Made by a program: the position numbers and the translations under genes
Notes under the pieces: model-generated
Seen by the model: only the letters and a program-made list of their open reading frames with translations
Told to the model about the DNA's origin: nothing
The model's database searches: none
Shown: positions 23,817-32,364 of the stretch, in pieces
How the letters are laid out: the number at the start of each line of letters is the position of its first letter
Position numbering within the stretch: the first letter of the stretch is position 1
Assembly: GCA_030531435.1 (NCBI GenBank)
Contig: JAUNNN010000025.1
Coordinates: 1 to 33,262 of the forward strand
From: Lachnospiraceae bacterium
Lineage (GTDB): Bacteria; Bacillota; Clostridia; Lachnospirales; Lachnospiraceae
Reading direction: 5' to 3'
DNA: 33,262 bases

Positions 23817-25961
23817 ATGACTGATTTTAGTAAAGAAATAGAAGAACTTTTAAGTAAGCTTACCCTTGAAGAAAAAATCACTATGATTCATGGCGCAGGT
23901 TTTTTTAGAACAGGTGAAGTTGAAAGATTAAATATTCCAGCCTTTTACTTTTCAGATGGCCCTATGGGAGTCAGATCAGAATTTAAAAATGATGAGTGGA
24001 TGCCATACGGTCCAGATGACGATTTTGTTACATATTTACCAAGTAATTCAGCAATTGCATCAACATGGAATACAGAGCTTGCATATGAATCAGGCAAGGT
24101 GCTTGGCGAAGAAGCAAGAGGTCGTGCGAAGGATATGATTCTTGCTCCAGGTGTAAATATAAAAAGAGACCCTAGGTGTGGAAGAAATTTTGAATATTTA
24201 AGCGAGGATCCAAGAGTAATTGAACGTATGTGTGTTCCTATCATTAAGGGTATACAGGAAAGCGATGTTTCTGCATGTGTAAAGCATTATGCAGTTAATA
24301 ATCAGGAAACTGGAAGAATGGCTGTAGACACAGAAGTTGATGAAAGAACTTTAAGGGAAATATATCTTCCTGGATTTAAGGCAGCATTATTAGAGGCAGG
24401 TTCGCTTTCTGTAATGGGTGCGTATAATAAGTTCCGTGGTGAACAGTGCTGTGAAAGTAAAGTGCTTCTAGATAAAATATTACGAGAAGAATGGAATTAT
24501 GATGGCACTATTGTTAGTGACTGGGGCGGCGTTCATAGTACAGAAGAAGCAGCAAATTCTGCAATGGATATAGAAATGTCAGTTACTCCTGATTTTGATG
24601 ACTATTTCTTTGCAAAGCCATTAATTAAGGCTGTAGAGGATGGTGTGATTGCAGAAGAAACTGTTAATGAAAAAGTGCGTAATACATTACGACTTATGTA
24701 TAGACTCAAGATGCTTGGAAGTGAAGTGAATGCGCGAAAAGCAGGGGCTTATAATACAAAAGAGCATAGAGAAAAAGCATATAAGACAGCTTCTGAATCA
24801 ATTATTTTACTTAAAAATGAAAATAAAATCCTTCCTCTTAATAAAAATAAATTTAAGAAGGTTGCTGTTATTGGTGCAAATGCAGATGTTATGCATTCCT
24901 TTGGCGGTGGATCAGCAGAAATAAAGGCTCTCTACGAAGTATCACCTCTTATGGGAATTAAGATGGCCCTTGGTGGAAATCATAAAGTCACATATTCTAA
25001 AGGCTACCATGTTCCTTCAAAGGCGATGAATGCAACTGAATCATGGCAGGCTGAAAGCACAAATACTGATGCAGAGCTTGAATATCCATATGTAATTCGA
25101 TCAAAGCCAGGTCAGTTTGCCGAAATTAATAAAGGCTTATTTGATGAAGCAATTAATGCAGCAAAAGAAGCGGATGTAGTTATTTTTGTTGGTGGCCTTG
25201 ATCATAATTACGACATCGAGGGTAAAGACAGGGATGATATAAAGCTTCCATATGACCAGGATATTATTATTGAGAAGCTTCTTGATGTAAGAGAAGATAT
25301 GGTAATTGTATTGAATGCAGGTTCTCCAGTTGAGATGCCATGGATAGATAAGGCAAAGAGTGTTGTATTTACATATTATGCAGGACTTGAAGGTGGAAGT
25401 GCACTTGCAGATGTATTATTTGGTGATGTCAATCCATCAGGAAAACTTTCTGAATCATTCCCATACAAATTAGAGGATACTGTTACATACAAAAACGGAC
25501 AGTTTGGTTCTAAAGAAAAAGTTGTATATGAGGAAGGCGTTTTCTATGGCTACAGATACTATGAAAAAGAAAACATCAATGTAATGTTCCCATTTGGATA
25601 TGGTCTTTCATATACAGAATTTAAATATGACGACTTTAACGTTAAATCATGCGGAAATGGCTCATTTGAAGTGTGCTTTAGTGTAGAAAATATGGGAGAT
25701 GTGGATGGAATGGAAGCAGTTCAGGTATATGCTGGTGAAAATAATCCAACAGTAGAAAGACCCGTAAAAGAACTTAAAGCATTTACTAAAGTCTCAGTTA
25801 AAAAGGGTGAAAAAGCCAGTGTATCATTAATGCTAAATAAAGCAGATTTTGCATACTATGATGTAGAGAAAAAGGACTTCATAACAAATAGCGGAGATTA
25901 TACAATTTACATTGGCGCATCATCTAGTGATATTAAGTTTAAAACCACTGTAACAATTTAA
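23817..25961 (+). CDS. Glycoside hydrolase family 3 beta-glucosidase
   Basis: This 714-residue cytoplasmic enzyme (no signal peptide) has the three-part GH3 layout. The N-terminal barrel contains SDGPMGVR, DMILAPGVNIKRDPRCGRNF, VKHYAVNNQE and VMGAYNKFRGEQC. The nucleophile is Asp235 in GTIVSDWGGVHS. The alpha/beta sandwich includes ESIILLKNENKILPL, DIEGKDRDDIKLPYDQD and a GKLSESFPY-type segment (NPSGKLSESFPY). A fibronectin-III-like end follows (FPFGYGLSYTEF, VQVYAGENNPTVERPVKELK). Likely substrates are beta-glucosides or oligosaccharides already imported; exact specificity is not predictable. It stands alone under its own promoter and palindrome, with no transporter or regulator beside it. 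Confidence 0.95.
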   Translation: MTDFSKEIEELLSKLTLEEKITMIHGAGFFRTGEVERLNIPAFYFSDGPMGVRSEFKNDEWMPYGPDDDFVTYLPSNSAIASTWNTELAYESGKVLGEEARGRAKDMILAPGVNIKRDPRCGRNFEYLSEDPRVIERMCVPIIKGIQESDVSACVKHYAVNNQETGRMAVDTEVDERTLREIYLPGFKAALLEAGSLSVMGAYNKFRGEQCCESKVLLDKILREEWNYDGTIVSDWGGVHSTEEAANSAMDIEMSVTPDFDDYFFAKPLIKAVEDGVIAEETVNEKVRNTLRLMYRLKMLGSEVNARKAGAYNTKEHREKAYKTASESIILLKNENKILPLNKNKFKKVAVIGANADVMHSFGGGSAEIKALYEVSPLMGIKMALGGNHKVTYSKGYHVPSKAMNATESWQAESTNTDAELEYPYVIRSKPGQFAEINKGLFDEAINAAKEADVVIFVGGLDHNYDIEGKDRDDIKLPYDQDIIIEKLLDVREDMVIVLNAGSPVEMPWIDKAKSVVFTYYAGLEGGSALADVLFGDVNPSGKLSESFPYKLEDTVTYKNGQFGSKEKVVYEEGVFYGYRYYEKENINVMFPFGYGLSYTEFKYDDFNVKSCGNGSFEVCFSVENMGDVDGMEAVQVYAGENNPTVERPVKELKAFTKVSVKKGEKASVSLMLNKADFAYYDVEKKDFITNSGDYTIYIGASSSDIKFKTTVTI

Positions 25962-25968
25962 GAATTGA

Positions 25969-25997
25969 TTGAGTTTTATGTAAATTTTATGTATAAT
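25969..25997 (+). promoter_or_regulatory. Promoter of the yicC-gmk-rpoZ-rimO-pgsA-pncC operon
   Basis: TTGAGT (25969-25974), 17 bases, perfect TATAAT (25992-25997). The start near 26004 gives a leader of about 37 bases. No terminator separates it from the GH3 gene. Confidence 0.75.
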
Positions 25998-26040
25998 ACA
26001 CTTTGTATGCGTATTTAATTAAACGAGCAGGGTTACAAAA

Positions 26041-26919
26041 ATGATTAAGAGCATGACAGGCTTCGGAAGATGCGAAGTCGCTAATGAAAATCAGAAAATT
26101 ACTATTGAAATAAAGGCAGTTAATCACAGATATTTAGATGTGAATATTAAGATGCCTAAAAAGTTAAGCTTTTTTGAAGCTTCAATGAGAAACGTCCTTA
26201 AAGAGTATATGGAGAGAGGTAAAGTTGATATATTTGTTACTTATGAGGACTTTACTGAATCAAATTATGCTGTAAAGTATAATAAAGAAATTGCAAAATC
26301 ATATGTTACATATATAGATCAAATAGCAAATGATTTTAGCCTTGATAATGATTTAAAGGCTGTTACACTTTCAAGATTCCCAGAAGTTATTACTCTTGAA
26401 GAGCAGGAAATAAATGAGGGTGAGCTTTGGCAGGATGTTGAAAAAGCACTTAGAGGTGCATGTGAAGCCTTTGTTGAAGCAAGAGTTAAAGAAGGTGAAA
26501 ACCTTAAAAAGGACATTATTAGTAAGCTTGATAATATGCTTGAAAATGTTACTCACGTTGAAGAGAGAGCTCCAAAGATTATTGAAGAGTATCGTGAGAA
26601 GCTTACTGCAAAGGTTTCAGAATATCTTAAAGATTCAACAATTGATGAATCAAGAATTCTTACAGAGGTTACTTTATATACAGATAAAATTTGTGTAGAT
26701 GAAGAAATAGTAAGATTAAAGAGTCATATTCAGGCTACAAAGGATGCACTTATTGCTGGTGGTAGCCTTGGTAGAAAACTTGATTTCATAGCGCAGGAGA
26801 TGAATAGAGAAGCTAACACAATTCTCTCAAAGGCAAATGACCTTAGTACATCTAATTATGCTATTGATTTAAAGACAGACATCGAAAAAGTTAGAGAACA
26901 GATTCAGAATATTGAATAG
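26041..26919 (+). CDS. yicC: YicC/YloC family endoribonuclease
   Basis: The YicC family has been shown to contain endoribonucleases; the physiological targets are only partly known. The 292-residue protein has the family start MIKSMTGFGRCE, then IEIKAVNHRYLDVNIKMP and the end domain GRKLDFIAQEMNREANTI followed by SKANDLSTSNYAIDLKTDIE. Length is typical. In Firmicutes it normally sits just upstream of gmk and rpoZ, as here; remA, often between yicC and gmk, is absent. It heads the operon, 44 bases after the promoter's -10. Confidence 0.94.
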   Translation: MIKSMTGFGRCEVANENQKITIEIKAVNHRYLDVNIKMPKKLSFFEASMRNVLKEYMERGKVDIFVTYEDFTESNYAVKYNKEIAKSYVTYIDQIANDFSLDNDLKAVTLSRFPEVITLEEQEINEGELWQDVEKALRGACEAFVEARVKEGENLKKDIISKLDNMLENVTHVEERAPKIIEEYREKLTAKVSEYLKDSTIDESRILTEVTLYTDKICVDEEIVRLKSHIQATKDALIAGGSLGRKLDFIAQEMNREANTILSKANDLSTSNYAIDLKTDIEKVREQIQNIE

Positions 26920-26928
26920 GTAATAGAT

Positions 26929-27558
26929 ATGAAAAAAAAGGGAATTCTGATAGTGGTTTCCGGGTTTGCTGGTTCAGGCAAGGGAACTATCATGAAAGAA
27001 CTTATCAAAAGATATGATAATTACAGACTATCGGTTTCAGCTACTACAAGAAATCCAAGACCGATGGAAGAAGACGGAAAGGATTATTTCTTCAAAACAA
27101 GAGAAGAGTTTGAAGAGATGATTGATAAGGGAGAACTTCTTGAGTACGCAGAGTATGTAGGTAATTATTATGGAACTCCAAGAGCCTTCGTTGAGGAAAC
27201 ACTTAACTCAGGAAAAGATGTTATCCTTGAAATCGAATATATGGGTGCCTTTAAAGTAAAGGCAAAGTTTGATGAAGCGGTTCTTGTGTTTATTTCTCCA
27301 CCATCTGTTGAAGAGGTTTATAACCGTCTTAAAAAACGAGGCACGGAGACTGAGGAAGTTATCAGAAAGCGTCTTGTCAGAGGTAAAGAGGAAGCAGAAA
27401 TCATTAATAAATACGACTATATAATTGTTAATGATGATTTGGAAGAATGTATTGGTGATATCCATAATACAATTCAAAGCGCAAAAAATGCCATAAGACA
27501 GAATGGCGATTTTATAGATGATATGATTAAGGAATTCGATCAGTTCCTATCTAAATAA
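26929..27558 (+). CDS. gmk: Guanylate kinase
   Basis: Gmk phosphorylates GMP to GDP with ATP. The 209-residue protein has the P-loop GFAGSGKGT at 12-20; most Gmk proteins read GPSGxGKxT, and the Phe-Ala variant is, as I recall, common in Lachnospiraceae. The GMP-binding region is complete: SVSATTRNPRPMEEDGKDYF, EYAEYVGNYYGTP and DVILEIEYMGAFKVK. The lid and base region includes RGTETEEVIRKRL. It starts 9 bases after yicC with a weak Shine-Dalgarno. The pairing of gmk with rpoZ is conserved in many bacteria. Confidence 0.95.
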   Translation: MKKKGILIVVSGFAGSGKGTIMKELIKRYDNYRLSVSATTRNPRPMEEDGKDYFFKTREEFEEMIDKGELLEYAEYVGNYYGTPRAFVEETLNSGKDVILEIEYMGAFKVKAKFDEAVLVFISPPSVEEVYNRLKKRGTETEEVIRKRLVRGKEEAEIINKYDYIIVNDDLEECIGDIHNTIQSAKNAIRQNGDFIDDMIKEFDQFLSK

Positions 27559-27583
27559 TGAGTATAATTAAAGGAGATATATT

Positions 27584-27820
27584 ATGTTACATCCATCTTA
27601 TTCAGATTTAATGAATGTTGTTAACGCAGATGCAGTAGAAAATGAGCATCCTGTAGTAAACAGCCGTTACTCAATTGTTATGGCTACTTCAAAGAGAGCT
27701 CGTCAGCTTATTGATGGTGCTGGAACTCCAGTAGAAGATGCTAATGATAAGAAGCCTCTTTCAGTTGCTATTGAAGAGCTTGAAGGCGGTATCGTTAAAA
27801 TCGTTCCAGACGAGGAATAA
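27584..27820 (+). CDS. rpoZ: RNA polymerase omega subunit
   Basis: Omega stabilises beta' in RNA polymerase. The 78-residue protein shows the family core VVNSRYSIVMATSKRARQLID followed by KKPLSVAIEELEGGIVKIV. Position directly after gmk supports the call. A good AAGGAGAT precedes the ATG. The stop is 3 bases before rimO, whose ribosome-binding site lies in the last rpoZ codons. Confidence 0.95.
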   Translation: MLHPSYSDLMNVVNADAVENEHPVVNSRYSIVMATSKRARQLIDGAGTPVEDANDKKPLSVAIEELEGGIVKIVPDEE

Positions 27821-27823
27821 AAT

Positions 27824-29158
27824 ATGAAGCTTCTGATGGTGTCGCTGGGTTGTGATAAAAACCTCGTTGATTCAGAGGTTATGATGGGTGCCCTGTATAA
27901 AGAAGGGTATCAGTTTACAGATGACGAAGAAGAAGCTGAAATAATTATCGTTAATACATGTTGTTTTATTGGAGATGCTAAAGAGGAAAGCGTAAATACG
28001 ATTCTTCAGATGGCTGAATATAAAACAGATAATGGTGGAAGGTGCCGTGCTCTTATTGTGTGCGGTTGCCTTGCTGAACGATACGCTGATGAAATAAGGG
28101 AAGAAATTCCTGAAGTAGATGCGGTAATAGGCACTTCAGCAATTGATAGTATTATTACAGCATTAAAGTCGGTTCTTGATAAAAATGAAAAACCAGTCAT
28201 AAAAGAACCACTTAACAGATTACCAAAACTTGATTCAAAACGTCTTGTTACAACTGGCGGACACTATGCATATCTAAAAATTGCTGAAGGTTGTAATAAG
28301 CATTGCACGTATTGTATTATTCCAAAACTTAGAGGTACATATCGTTCTTACCCTGTGGAGGATCTTGTAAAAGAAGCTTCTGAATTAGCACAGGCAGGGG
28401 TTAAGGAACTTATATTAGTTGCACAGGAGACAACTCTTTACGGAATTGATTTATTTGGGAAAAAGAGTCTTCCTATGCTTATTAATAAGCTTTCAGAAGT
28501 TGACGGAATTGAGTGGATTCGTATTTTATACGCATACCCAGAAGAAATAGATGATGAGTTGATTGAAGTTATTGCTACAAATCCTAAGGTTTGTCATTAT
28601 ATTGATATGCCAGTTCAGAGTGGTGCCGATGAAGTCCTTAGAAAAATGGGAAGACTTACAAATCAGTCTGACATAGTAGAAGTAGTAAATAAGCTTAGAA
28701 ATAGAATTCCTGATATATGTATAAGAACTACACTTATTGCAGGTTTCCCTGGTGAAACCGATGAAGACCATTACGAAACAATGGAATTTGTTGATAAGGT
28801 TGAATTTGATAGACTTGGTGTATTTACATATTCGAGAGAAGAAGAAACTCCAGCTGCATCCTTTGATGGACAGGTGGATGAAGAAATAAAAGAGTCAAGA
28901 AGAGCAGAAATAATGGAGCTTCAGCAGGCTATTGCCTTTGAAAAAGCAGAGGCAATGATTGGAAGAGAGCTTACAGTCTTTATTGAAGGTAGAATAGTTG
29001 AAGACAATGCTTATGCTGGAAGAACTTATATGGATGCTCCTTCTGTAGATGGAATGATATTTATTCAGACAGAACGTGATTTAATGAGTGGCGATATGGT
29101 AAAAGTAAAAGTTACCGGTGCCAACGAGTATGATTTGATAGGAGAACTTATTTCATGA
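27824..29158 (+). CDS. rimO: Ribosomal protein S12 methylthiotransferase RimO
   Basis: RimO is a radical-SAM enzyme that methylthiolates an aspartate of ribosomal protein S12. In 444 residues it has the three layers of the MTTase family: an N-terminal UPF0004 domain with cysteines 10, 46 and 82 for one 4Fe-4S cluster, a radical-SAM motif C157-x3-C161-x2-C164 (EGCNKHCTYCIIP) for the second, and a C-terminal TRAM domain (about 380-444). MVSLGCDKNLVDSE and LRGTYRS favour RimO over MiaB, whose second motif reads differently. It begins 3 bases after rpoZ and ends overlapping pgsA in ATGA. Confidence 0.95.
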   Translation: MKLLMVSLGCDKNLVDSEVMMGALYKEGYQFTDDEEEAEIIIVNTCCFIGDAKEESVNTILQMAEYKTDNGGRCRALIVCGCLAERYADEIREEIPEVDAVIGTSAIDSIITALKSVLDKNEKPVIKEPLNRLPKLDSKRLVTTGGHYAYLKIAEGCNKHCTYCIIPKLRGTYRSYPVEDLVKEASELAQAGVKELILVAQETTLYGIDLFGKKSLPMLINKLSEVDGIEWIRILYAYPEEIDDELIEVIATNPKVCHYIDMPVQSGADEVLRKMGRLTNQSDIVEVVNKLRNRIPDICIRTTLIAGFPGETDEDHYETMEFVDKVEFDRLGVFTYSREEETPAASFDGQVDEEIKESRRAEIMELQQAIAFEKAEAMIGRELTVFIEGRIVEDNAYAGRTYMDAPSVDGMIFIQTERDLMSGDMVKVKVTGANEYDLIGELIS

Positions 29159-29700
29159 AAATGAATTTACCAAATAAACTAACACTTTTAAGAGTAATAA
29201 TGGTGCCTGTATTTATTGTATTTTTAATGTGTAATATTACAGCATTTGATAAGTGGATAGCGCTTGCAATTTTTATTTTAGCATCACTCACTGATTTGTT
29301 AGATGGAAAAATTGCAAGAAAATATAATCTCGTTACAAATTTTGGAAAATTTATGGATCCTCTTGCTGATAAGCTTCTTGTATGTTCAGCAATGATTTGT
29401 TTTATCGAATTAAATAAGCTTCCTGCGTGGTATGTAGTAATCGTAATCGCAAGAGAGTTTATTATTAGTGGAATTCGTCTTGTCGCATCAGATAATGGAG
29501 TAGTAATTGCAGCAAGCTATTGGGGGAAATTTAAAACAGCATTCTCAATGGTTGCAATCTGCCTTCTTATTGCAGATATTAATAATCCGGTATATGCCAT
29601 TGTAACAAGCATTCTTGTATGGGTATCACTTATTCTTACAGTTGTTTCGCTTATTGATTACATTATAAAGAATGTAGGTATATTTAAAGGGAGCATGTAA
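29155..29700 (+). CDS. pgsA: CDP-diacylglycerol-glycerol-3-phosphate 3-phosphatidyltransferase
   Basis: PgsA makes phosphatidylglycerophosphate from CDP-diacylglycerol and glycerol 3-phosphate. The 181-residue membrane protein starts with NLPNKLTLLRVIMVPVF, as in the family. It has the complete CDP-alcohol motif: Asp47, Asp50-Gly51, Ala54-Arg55, Gly64, Asp68 and Asp72. About five to six hydrophobic helices are visible. The ATG overlaps the rimO stop. The order pgsA-cinA-recA is conserved in Firmicutes and supports the specific assignment over other CDP-alcohol transferases. Confidence 0.94.
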   Translation: MKMNLPNKLTLLRVIMVPVFIVFLMCNITAFDKWIALAIFILASLTDLLDGKIARKYNLVTNFGKFMDPLADKLLVCSAMICFIELNKLPAWYVVIVIAREFIISGIRLVASDNGVVIAASYWGKFKTAFSMVAICLLIADINNPVYAIVTSILVWVSLILTVVSLIDYIIKNVGIFKGSM

Positions 29701-29705
29701 TTATT

Positions 29706-30221
29706 ATGTCTGACTTTAAGCCTGTAGAAATAAATGAAGATGGATTACTTGAAGAAGAGGTAGTGGCGCTTCTTTTAAAAAATAAATACACTATTACTAC
29801 AGCTGAGTCATGTACGGGTGGCTTGATTTCAGGAACAATTGTTAATGTTTCTGGGGCTTCAGATGTATTTAATGAAGGATATGTAACATATTCAAATGAA
29901 GCAAAAAACAGACTGCTTGGTGTAAAAAAAGAAACTCTTGAAAAATTTGGTGCAGTAAGTGAGCAGGTAGCCATGGAAATGGCAAAGGGTGCTCTTAATA
30001 AAAGTAATGCTGATGTAGCTGTAGCTGTAACTGGTATTGCTGGCCCAGGTGGCGGCACTAAAGAAAAGCCAGTTGGCCTTGTATATATAGGAGTTGCCGT
30101 TAAAGAAAAAGTTAGTGTAAATAAATTTAATTTTGACGGTGACAGATTAACAGTTCGTAAATTAACTGTAGCCAATGCACTTGCAATGGTTAAAGAATGC
30201 GTATCAGAATATAACAAATAA
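29706..30221 (+). CDS. pncC: Nicotinamide-nucleotide amidase (CinA C-terminal domain only)
   Basis: The 171-residue protein corresponds to the C-terminal half of CinA. It has the deamidase signature TTAESCTGGLISGTIVNVSG followed by GYVTYSNEAKNRLLGV and VAVTGIAGPGGGTKEKPVGL. PncC converts NMN to nicotinate mononucleotide in pyridine nucleotide recycling. The N-terminal MoCF-like domain found in many Firmicute CinA proteins before recA is missing. The start is 5 bases after pgsA and no remnant of that domain is in the gap, so this is a genuine single-domain form rather than a frameshifted gene. It ends the operon. Confidence 0.93.
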   Translation: MSDFKPVEINEDGLLEEEVVALLLKNKYTITTAESCTGGLISGTIVNVSGASDVFNEGYVTYSNEAKNRLLGVKKETLEKFGAVSEQVAMEMAKGALNKSNADVAVAVTGIAGPGGGTKEKPVGLVYIGVAVKEKVSVNKFNFDGDRLTVRKLTVANALAMVKECVSEYNK

Positions 30222-30298
30222 AATAATCTATAAGTATTGTTTCTTATCTAAAAATAAATCAATAACGTTAAAAAATAAAATATATTAAAAAAAGCTTG

Positions 30299-30324
30299 TT
30301 TCTGTCCAAAATAATGGACAGGAA
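30299..30324. repeat. 10-bp hairpin upstream of recA
   Basis: TTTCTGTCCA (30299-30308) pairs with TGGACAGGAA (30315-30324) with one G-U and loop AAATAA. No T-run follows on the plus strand, so it is a poor terminator. It may stabilise the 3' end of the pncC transcript. Confidence 0.4.
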
Positions 30325-30366
30325 GAGGCGTATTATTTGAATTGTAAAAAATATTTAATTTACCCG

Positions 30367-30395
30367 TTGACAAAATCGAACAGATGTTTTATTAT
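30367..30395 (+). promoter_or_regulatory. Promoter of recA
   Basis: Perfect TTGACA (30367-30372), 17 bases, TATTAT (30390-30395). A LexA box fills the spacer. AAAGGAG precedes the recA ATG. Confidence 0.85.
30377..30390. promoter_or_regulatory. LexA (DinR) box 1
   Basis: CGAACAGATGTTTT against the B. subtilis-type consensus CGAAC-N4-GTTCG: eight of ten conserved positions. It lies between -35 and -10. Confidence 0.75.
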
Positions 30396-30406
30396 TCAAA
30401 ACATAG

Positions 30407-30420
30407 CAAACAAATGTTCG
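30407..30420. promoter_or_regulatory. LexA (DinR) box 2
   Basis: CAAACAAATGTTCG matches nine of ten conserved positions of CGAAC-N4-GTTCG. It lies 30 bases from box 1, just after the predicted start, so both sites face the same side of the helix. Confidence 0.8.
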
Positions 30421-30456
30421 CATATCGGGTATGATGATTAAAAGGAGTATATTAGT

Positions 30457-31491
30457 ATGGAAAGAGAAGATAAGTTAAGAGCATTAGACGCTGCGGTTGC
30501 ACAGATTGAAAAGCAGTATGGTAAAGGTTCAGTTATGAAGCTTGGGGATAATAATACAGCTATGAATGTTGAAGCTATCCCAACTGGTTCATTGAGCCTT
30601 GATATAGCATTAGGACTTGGCGGTATCCCAAAGGGACGTATTATTGAAATATATGGACCTGAATCATCAGGTAAAACAACAGTTACACTTCACATGATTG
30701 CTGAAGTTCAGAAAAGAGGCGGTATTGCCAGCTTTATAGATGCTGAGCATGCTCTTGACCCGGTTTATGCTAAAAATATAGGCGTTGATATTGATAATCT
30801 TTACATTTCACAGCCAGATAATGGTGAGCAGGCATTAGAGATAGCTGAGACAATGGTTAGATCAGGTGCTATTGATATCGTGGTAGTTGACTCAGTTGCA
30901 GCTTTAGTACCTAAGGCCGAAATCGATGGCGATATGGGCGATTCACACGTTGGTCTTCAGGCTCGTCTTATGTCACAGGCGTTAAGAAAGCTTACAGCAG
31001 TTATTAATAAATCAAACTGTACAGTAATCTTCATCAACCAGCTCCGCGAAAAGATTGGTGTGATGTTTGGTAATCCTGAAACTACTACAGGTGGTCGTGC
31101 TCTTAAATTCTATGCATCAGTTCGTATGGATGTAAGACGTATTGAAACACTTAAGTCTGGCGGAGAAGTTACAGGTAACAGGACAAGAGTTAAAGTCGTT
31201 AAGAATAAAGTGGCTCCACCATTCAAAGAGGCTGAGTTTGATATCATGTTTGGTAAAGGAATTTCAAGTGAAGGCGATATACTTGATCTTGCTGCCCAGA
31301 GTGACATTGTTAATAAGTCAGGCGCATGGTATGCATATAATGGCAATAAGATAGGTCAGGGTAGAGATAATACGAAGCAGTATCTTCTTGATAATCCAGA
31401 GCTGTTAGCTGAAATTGAAGCAAAGGTTCGTGCTCATTATGGACTTGATGGAGCTTCAGCAGCTGATGCTGATGAAAAGAAGAGCGAATAG
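30457..31491 (+). CDS. recA: Recombinase RecA
   Basis: RecA forms filaments on single-stranded DNA, drives homologous recombination and triggers LexA self-cleavage. The 344-residue protein has Walker A GPESSGKT at 67-74, IDAEHALDP, Walker [18 protein letters not shown], loop regions [20 protein letters not shown] and [18 protein letters not shown], and the C-terminal domain with an acidic end (DADEKKSE). A perfect -35, two LexA boxes and a good ribosome-binding site predict damage-induced expression. recX follows 25 bases later without a terminator. Confidence 0.98.
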   Translation: MEREDKLRALDAAVAQIEKQYGKGSVMKLGDNNTAMNVEAIPTGSLSLDIALGLGGIPKGRIIEIYGPESSGKTTVTLHMIAEVQKRGGIASFIDAEHALDPVYAKNIGVDIDNLYISQPDNGEQALEIAETMVRSGAIDIVVVDSVAALVPKAEIDGDMGDSHVGLQARLMSQALRKLTAVINKSNCTVIFINQLREKIGVMFGNPETTTGGRALKFYASVRMDVRRIETLKSGGEVTGNRTRVKVVKNKVAPPFKEAEFDIMFGKGISSEGDILDLAAQSDIVNKSGAWYAYNGNKIGQGRDNTKQYLLDNPELLAEIEAKVRAHYGLDGASAADADEKKSE

Positions 31492-31516
31492 TTAGTATTG
31501 CTTCTGGTGAATCAGT

Positions 31517-32152
31517 ATGGTTGTAACTGATATTAAAGAGTATCGAAAAGGTAAATATGAGATATATTTAAATGATGCCTTTGCGTTTGTCCTATATAAA
31601 AGTGAGATTAAACAGTATGGGATAGAAAAAGACCATGAGTTATCTGATGATAGCTATGAAGATATACTGAAGGTTTTACTTCCAAAGCGTGCGAAGAAGC
31701 GAGCAATGAATTTACTGTTAAAGAATGATTTAACAGAAAAGAAGCTCCGCGAAAAGCTTACTGAAAATAAATATCCAACTCAGTGCATTGAAGAAGCCAT
31801 AGACTATGTTAAAAGCTATCATTATATAGATGACAGAAGATATGCACATGGATTCATTGCATCAAAGGCTCAATCTACTAGTAAGAGCGTAATTAGAAAT
31901 AAGCTTATAGAAAAAGGCATTTCAAAAGATATTATTGATTCAGAACTGAATGAATTTTATGAAGATGATCCACTTAATTCAGGAGTAGAAGAGGAACTTA
32001 TAAAAAAACTACTTATCAAAAAATGTCACGGTAGATTTGACCTTGAATATGAAGAAAGACAAAAAATATTTGCATCAATTTATAGAAAAGGTTTTTCTCT
32101 TGATAAGGTAAGTAAAATATTTGATGAAATAAGAAATGAAAGCGGCATATAG
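31517..32152 (+). CDS. recX: RecA regulatory protein RecX
   Basis: RecX binds RecA filaments and modulates their growth. The 211-residue, highly charged, helical protein shows the three-helix repeats of the family: AKKRAMNLLLKNDLTEKKLR with EKLTENKYP, then YVKSYHYIDDRRYAHGFI and KSVIRNKLIEKGISKDII. Location right after recA confirms it. Co-transcription with recA would place it under LexA. The start has only a weak Shine-Dalgarno (GGTGA), which may keep RecX low relative to RecA. Its stop codon lies inside the terminator stem. Confidence 0.93.
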   Translation: MVVTDIKEYRKGKYEIYLNDAFAFVLYKSEIKQYGIEKDHELSDDSYEDILKVLLPKRAKKRAMNLLLKNDLTEKKLREKLTENKYPTQCIEEAIDYVKSYHYIDDRRYAHGFIASKAQSTSKSVIRNKLIEKGISKDIIDSELNEFYEDDPLNSGVEEELIKKLLIKKCHGRFDLEYEERQKIFASIYRKGFSLDKVSKIFDEIRNESGI

Positions 32153-32172
32153 CATATAAATATGCCGTTTTT
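32143..32172 (+). terminator. Rho-independent terminator of recA-recX
   Basis: CGGCATAT (32143-32150), 9-base loop, ATATGCCG (32160-32167), then TTTTT. The recX TAG (32150-32152) overlaps the stem. Confidence 0.88.
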
Positions 32173-32175
32173 ATG

Positions 32176-32282
32176 TGTACTTACCACGATTTTATATCGT
32201 GGGAGCCCGCCGGCTTTGAGGCATCAGAGAAGTGCTGTAAGCACTTCTTCTTTAGCGTACAAAATGGGTTATGGCATGCCTT
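32176..32282. other. Multi-hairpin spacer, possible structured RNA
   Basis: No gene is visible. Hairpins: CCACGAT/ATCGTGG (32184-32202), AGCC/GGCT (32204-32215) and AGAAGTGCT-GTA-AGCACTTCT (32228-32248). TGTAC (32176-32180) and GTACA (32257-32261) could close a multiloop. AGGCAT (32219-32224) could alternatively pair with ATGCCT (32276-32281). The segment starts just after the recX terminator. I do not recognise a known RNA family. Confidence 0.45.
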
Positions 32283-32289
32283 ATTTTAC

Positions 32290-32318
32290 TTGACATAATA
32301 TTGCAATCTGTATAAAAT
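32290..32318 (+). promoter_or_regulatory. Promoter of rny
   Basis: Perfect TTGACA (32290-32295), 17 bases, TAAAAT (32313-32318). The start near 32325 gives a ~72-base leader. Confidence 0.75.
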
Positions 32319-32364
32319 ATTAAATGTTGTATATTTGGGTAGATTTTTATCTACGTTGCAATAT
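32298..32364. repeat. Pair of inverted ATATTGCAA repeats at the rny promoter
   Basis: ATATTGCAA (32298-32306, between -35 and -10) recurs inverted as TTGCAATAT (32356-32364, early in the leader). Each contains the palindrome TTGCAA. They could be paired protein sites or a long-range RNA/DNA stem. Confidence 0.45.
32339..32354 (+). promoter_or_regulatory. Hairpin in the rny leader
   Basis: GTAGAT-TTTT-ATCTAC, perfect 6-bp stem about 15 bases into the predicted transcript. It may stabilise the mRNA 5' end or control its decay. Confidence 0.5.

Noticed and set aside
26964-26994. Defective P-loop in gmk
   Set aside because: GFAGSGKGT departs from GPSGxGKxT only outside the essential Gly-Lys-Gly/Thr residues and, as I recall, similar forms are normal in this family of bacteria.
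29700-29710. Frameshifted full-length cinA
   Set aside because: pgsA ends 5 bases upstream, leaving no space or remnant of the missing domain.
29684-30217. Long open frame opposite pncC on the minus strand
   Set aside because: It mirrors a clearly conserved gene and its translation is low-complexity Ser/Thr/Pro-rich text without family motifs.
30299-30324. Terminator of the yicC-pncC operon
   Set aside because: The stem is good but no T-run follows on the plus strand; kept only as a hairpin.
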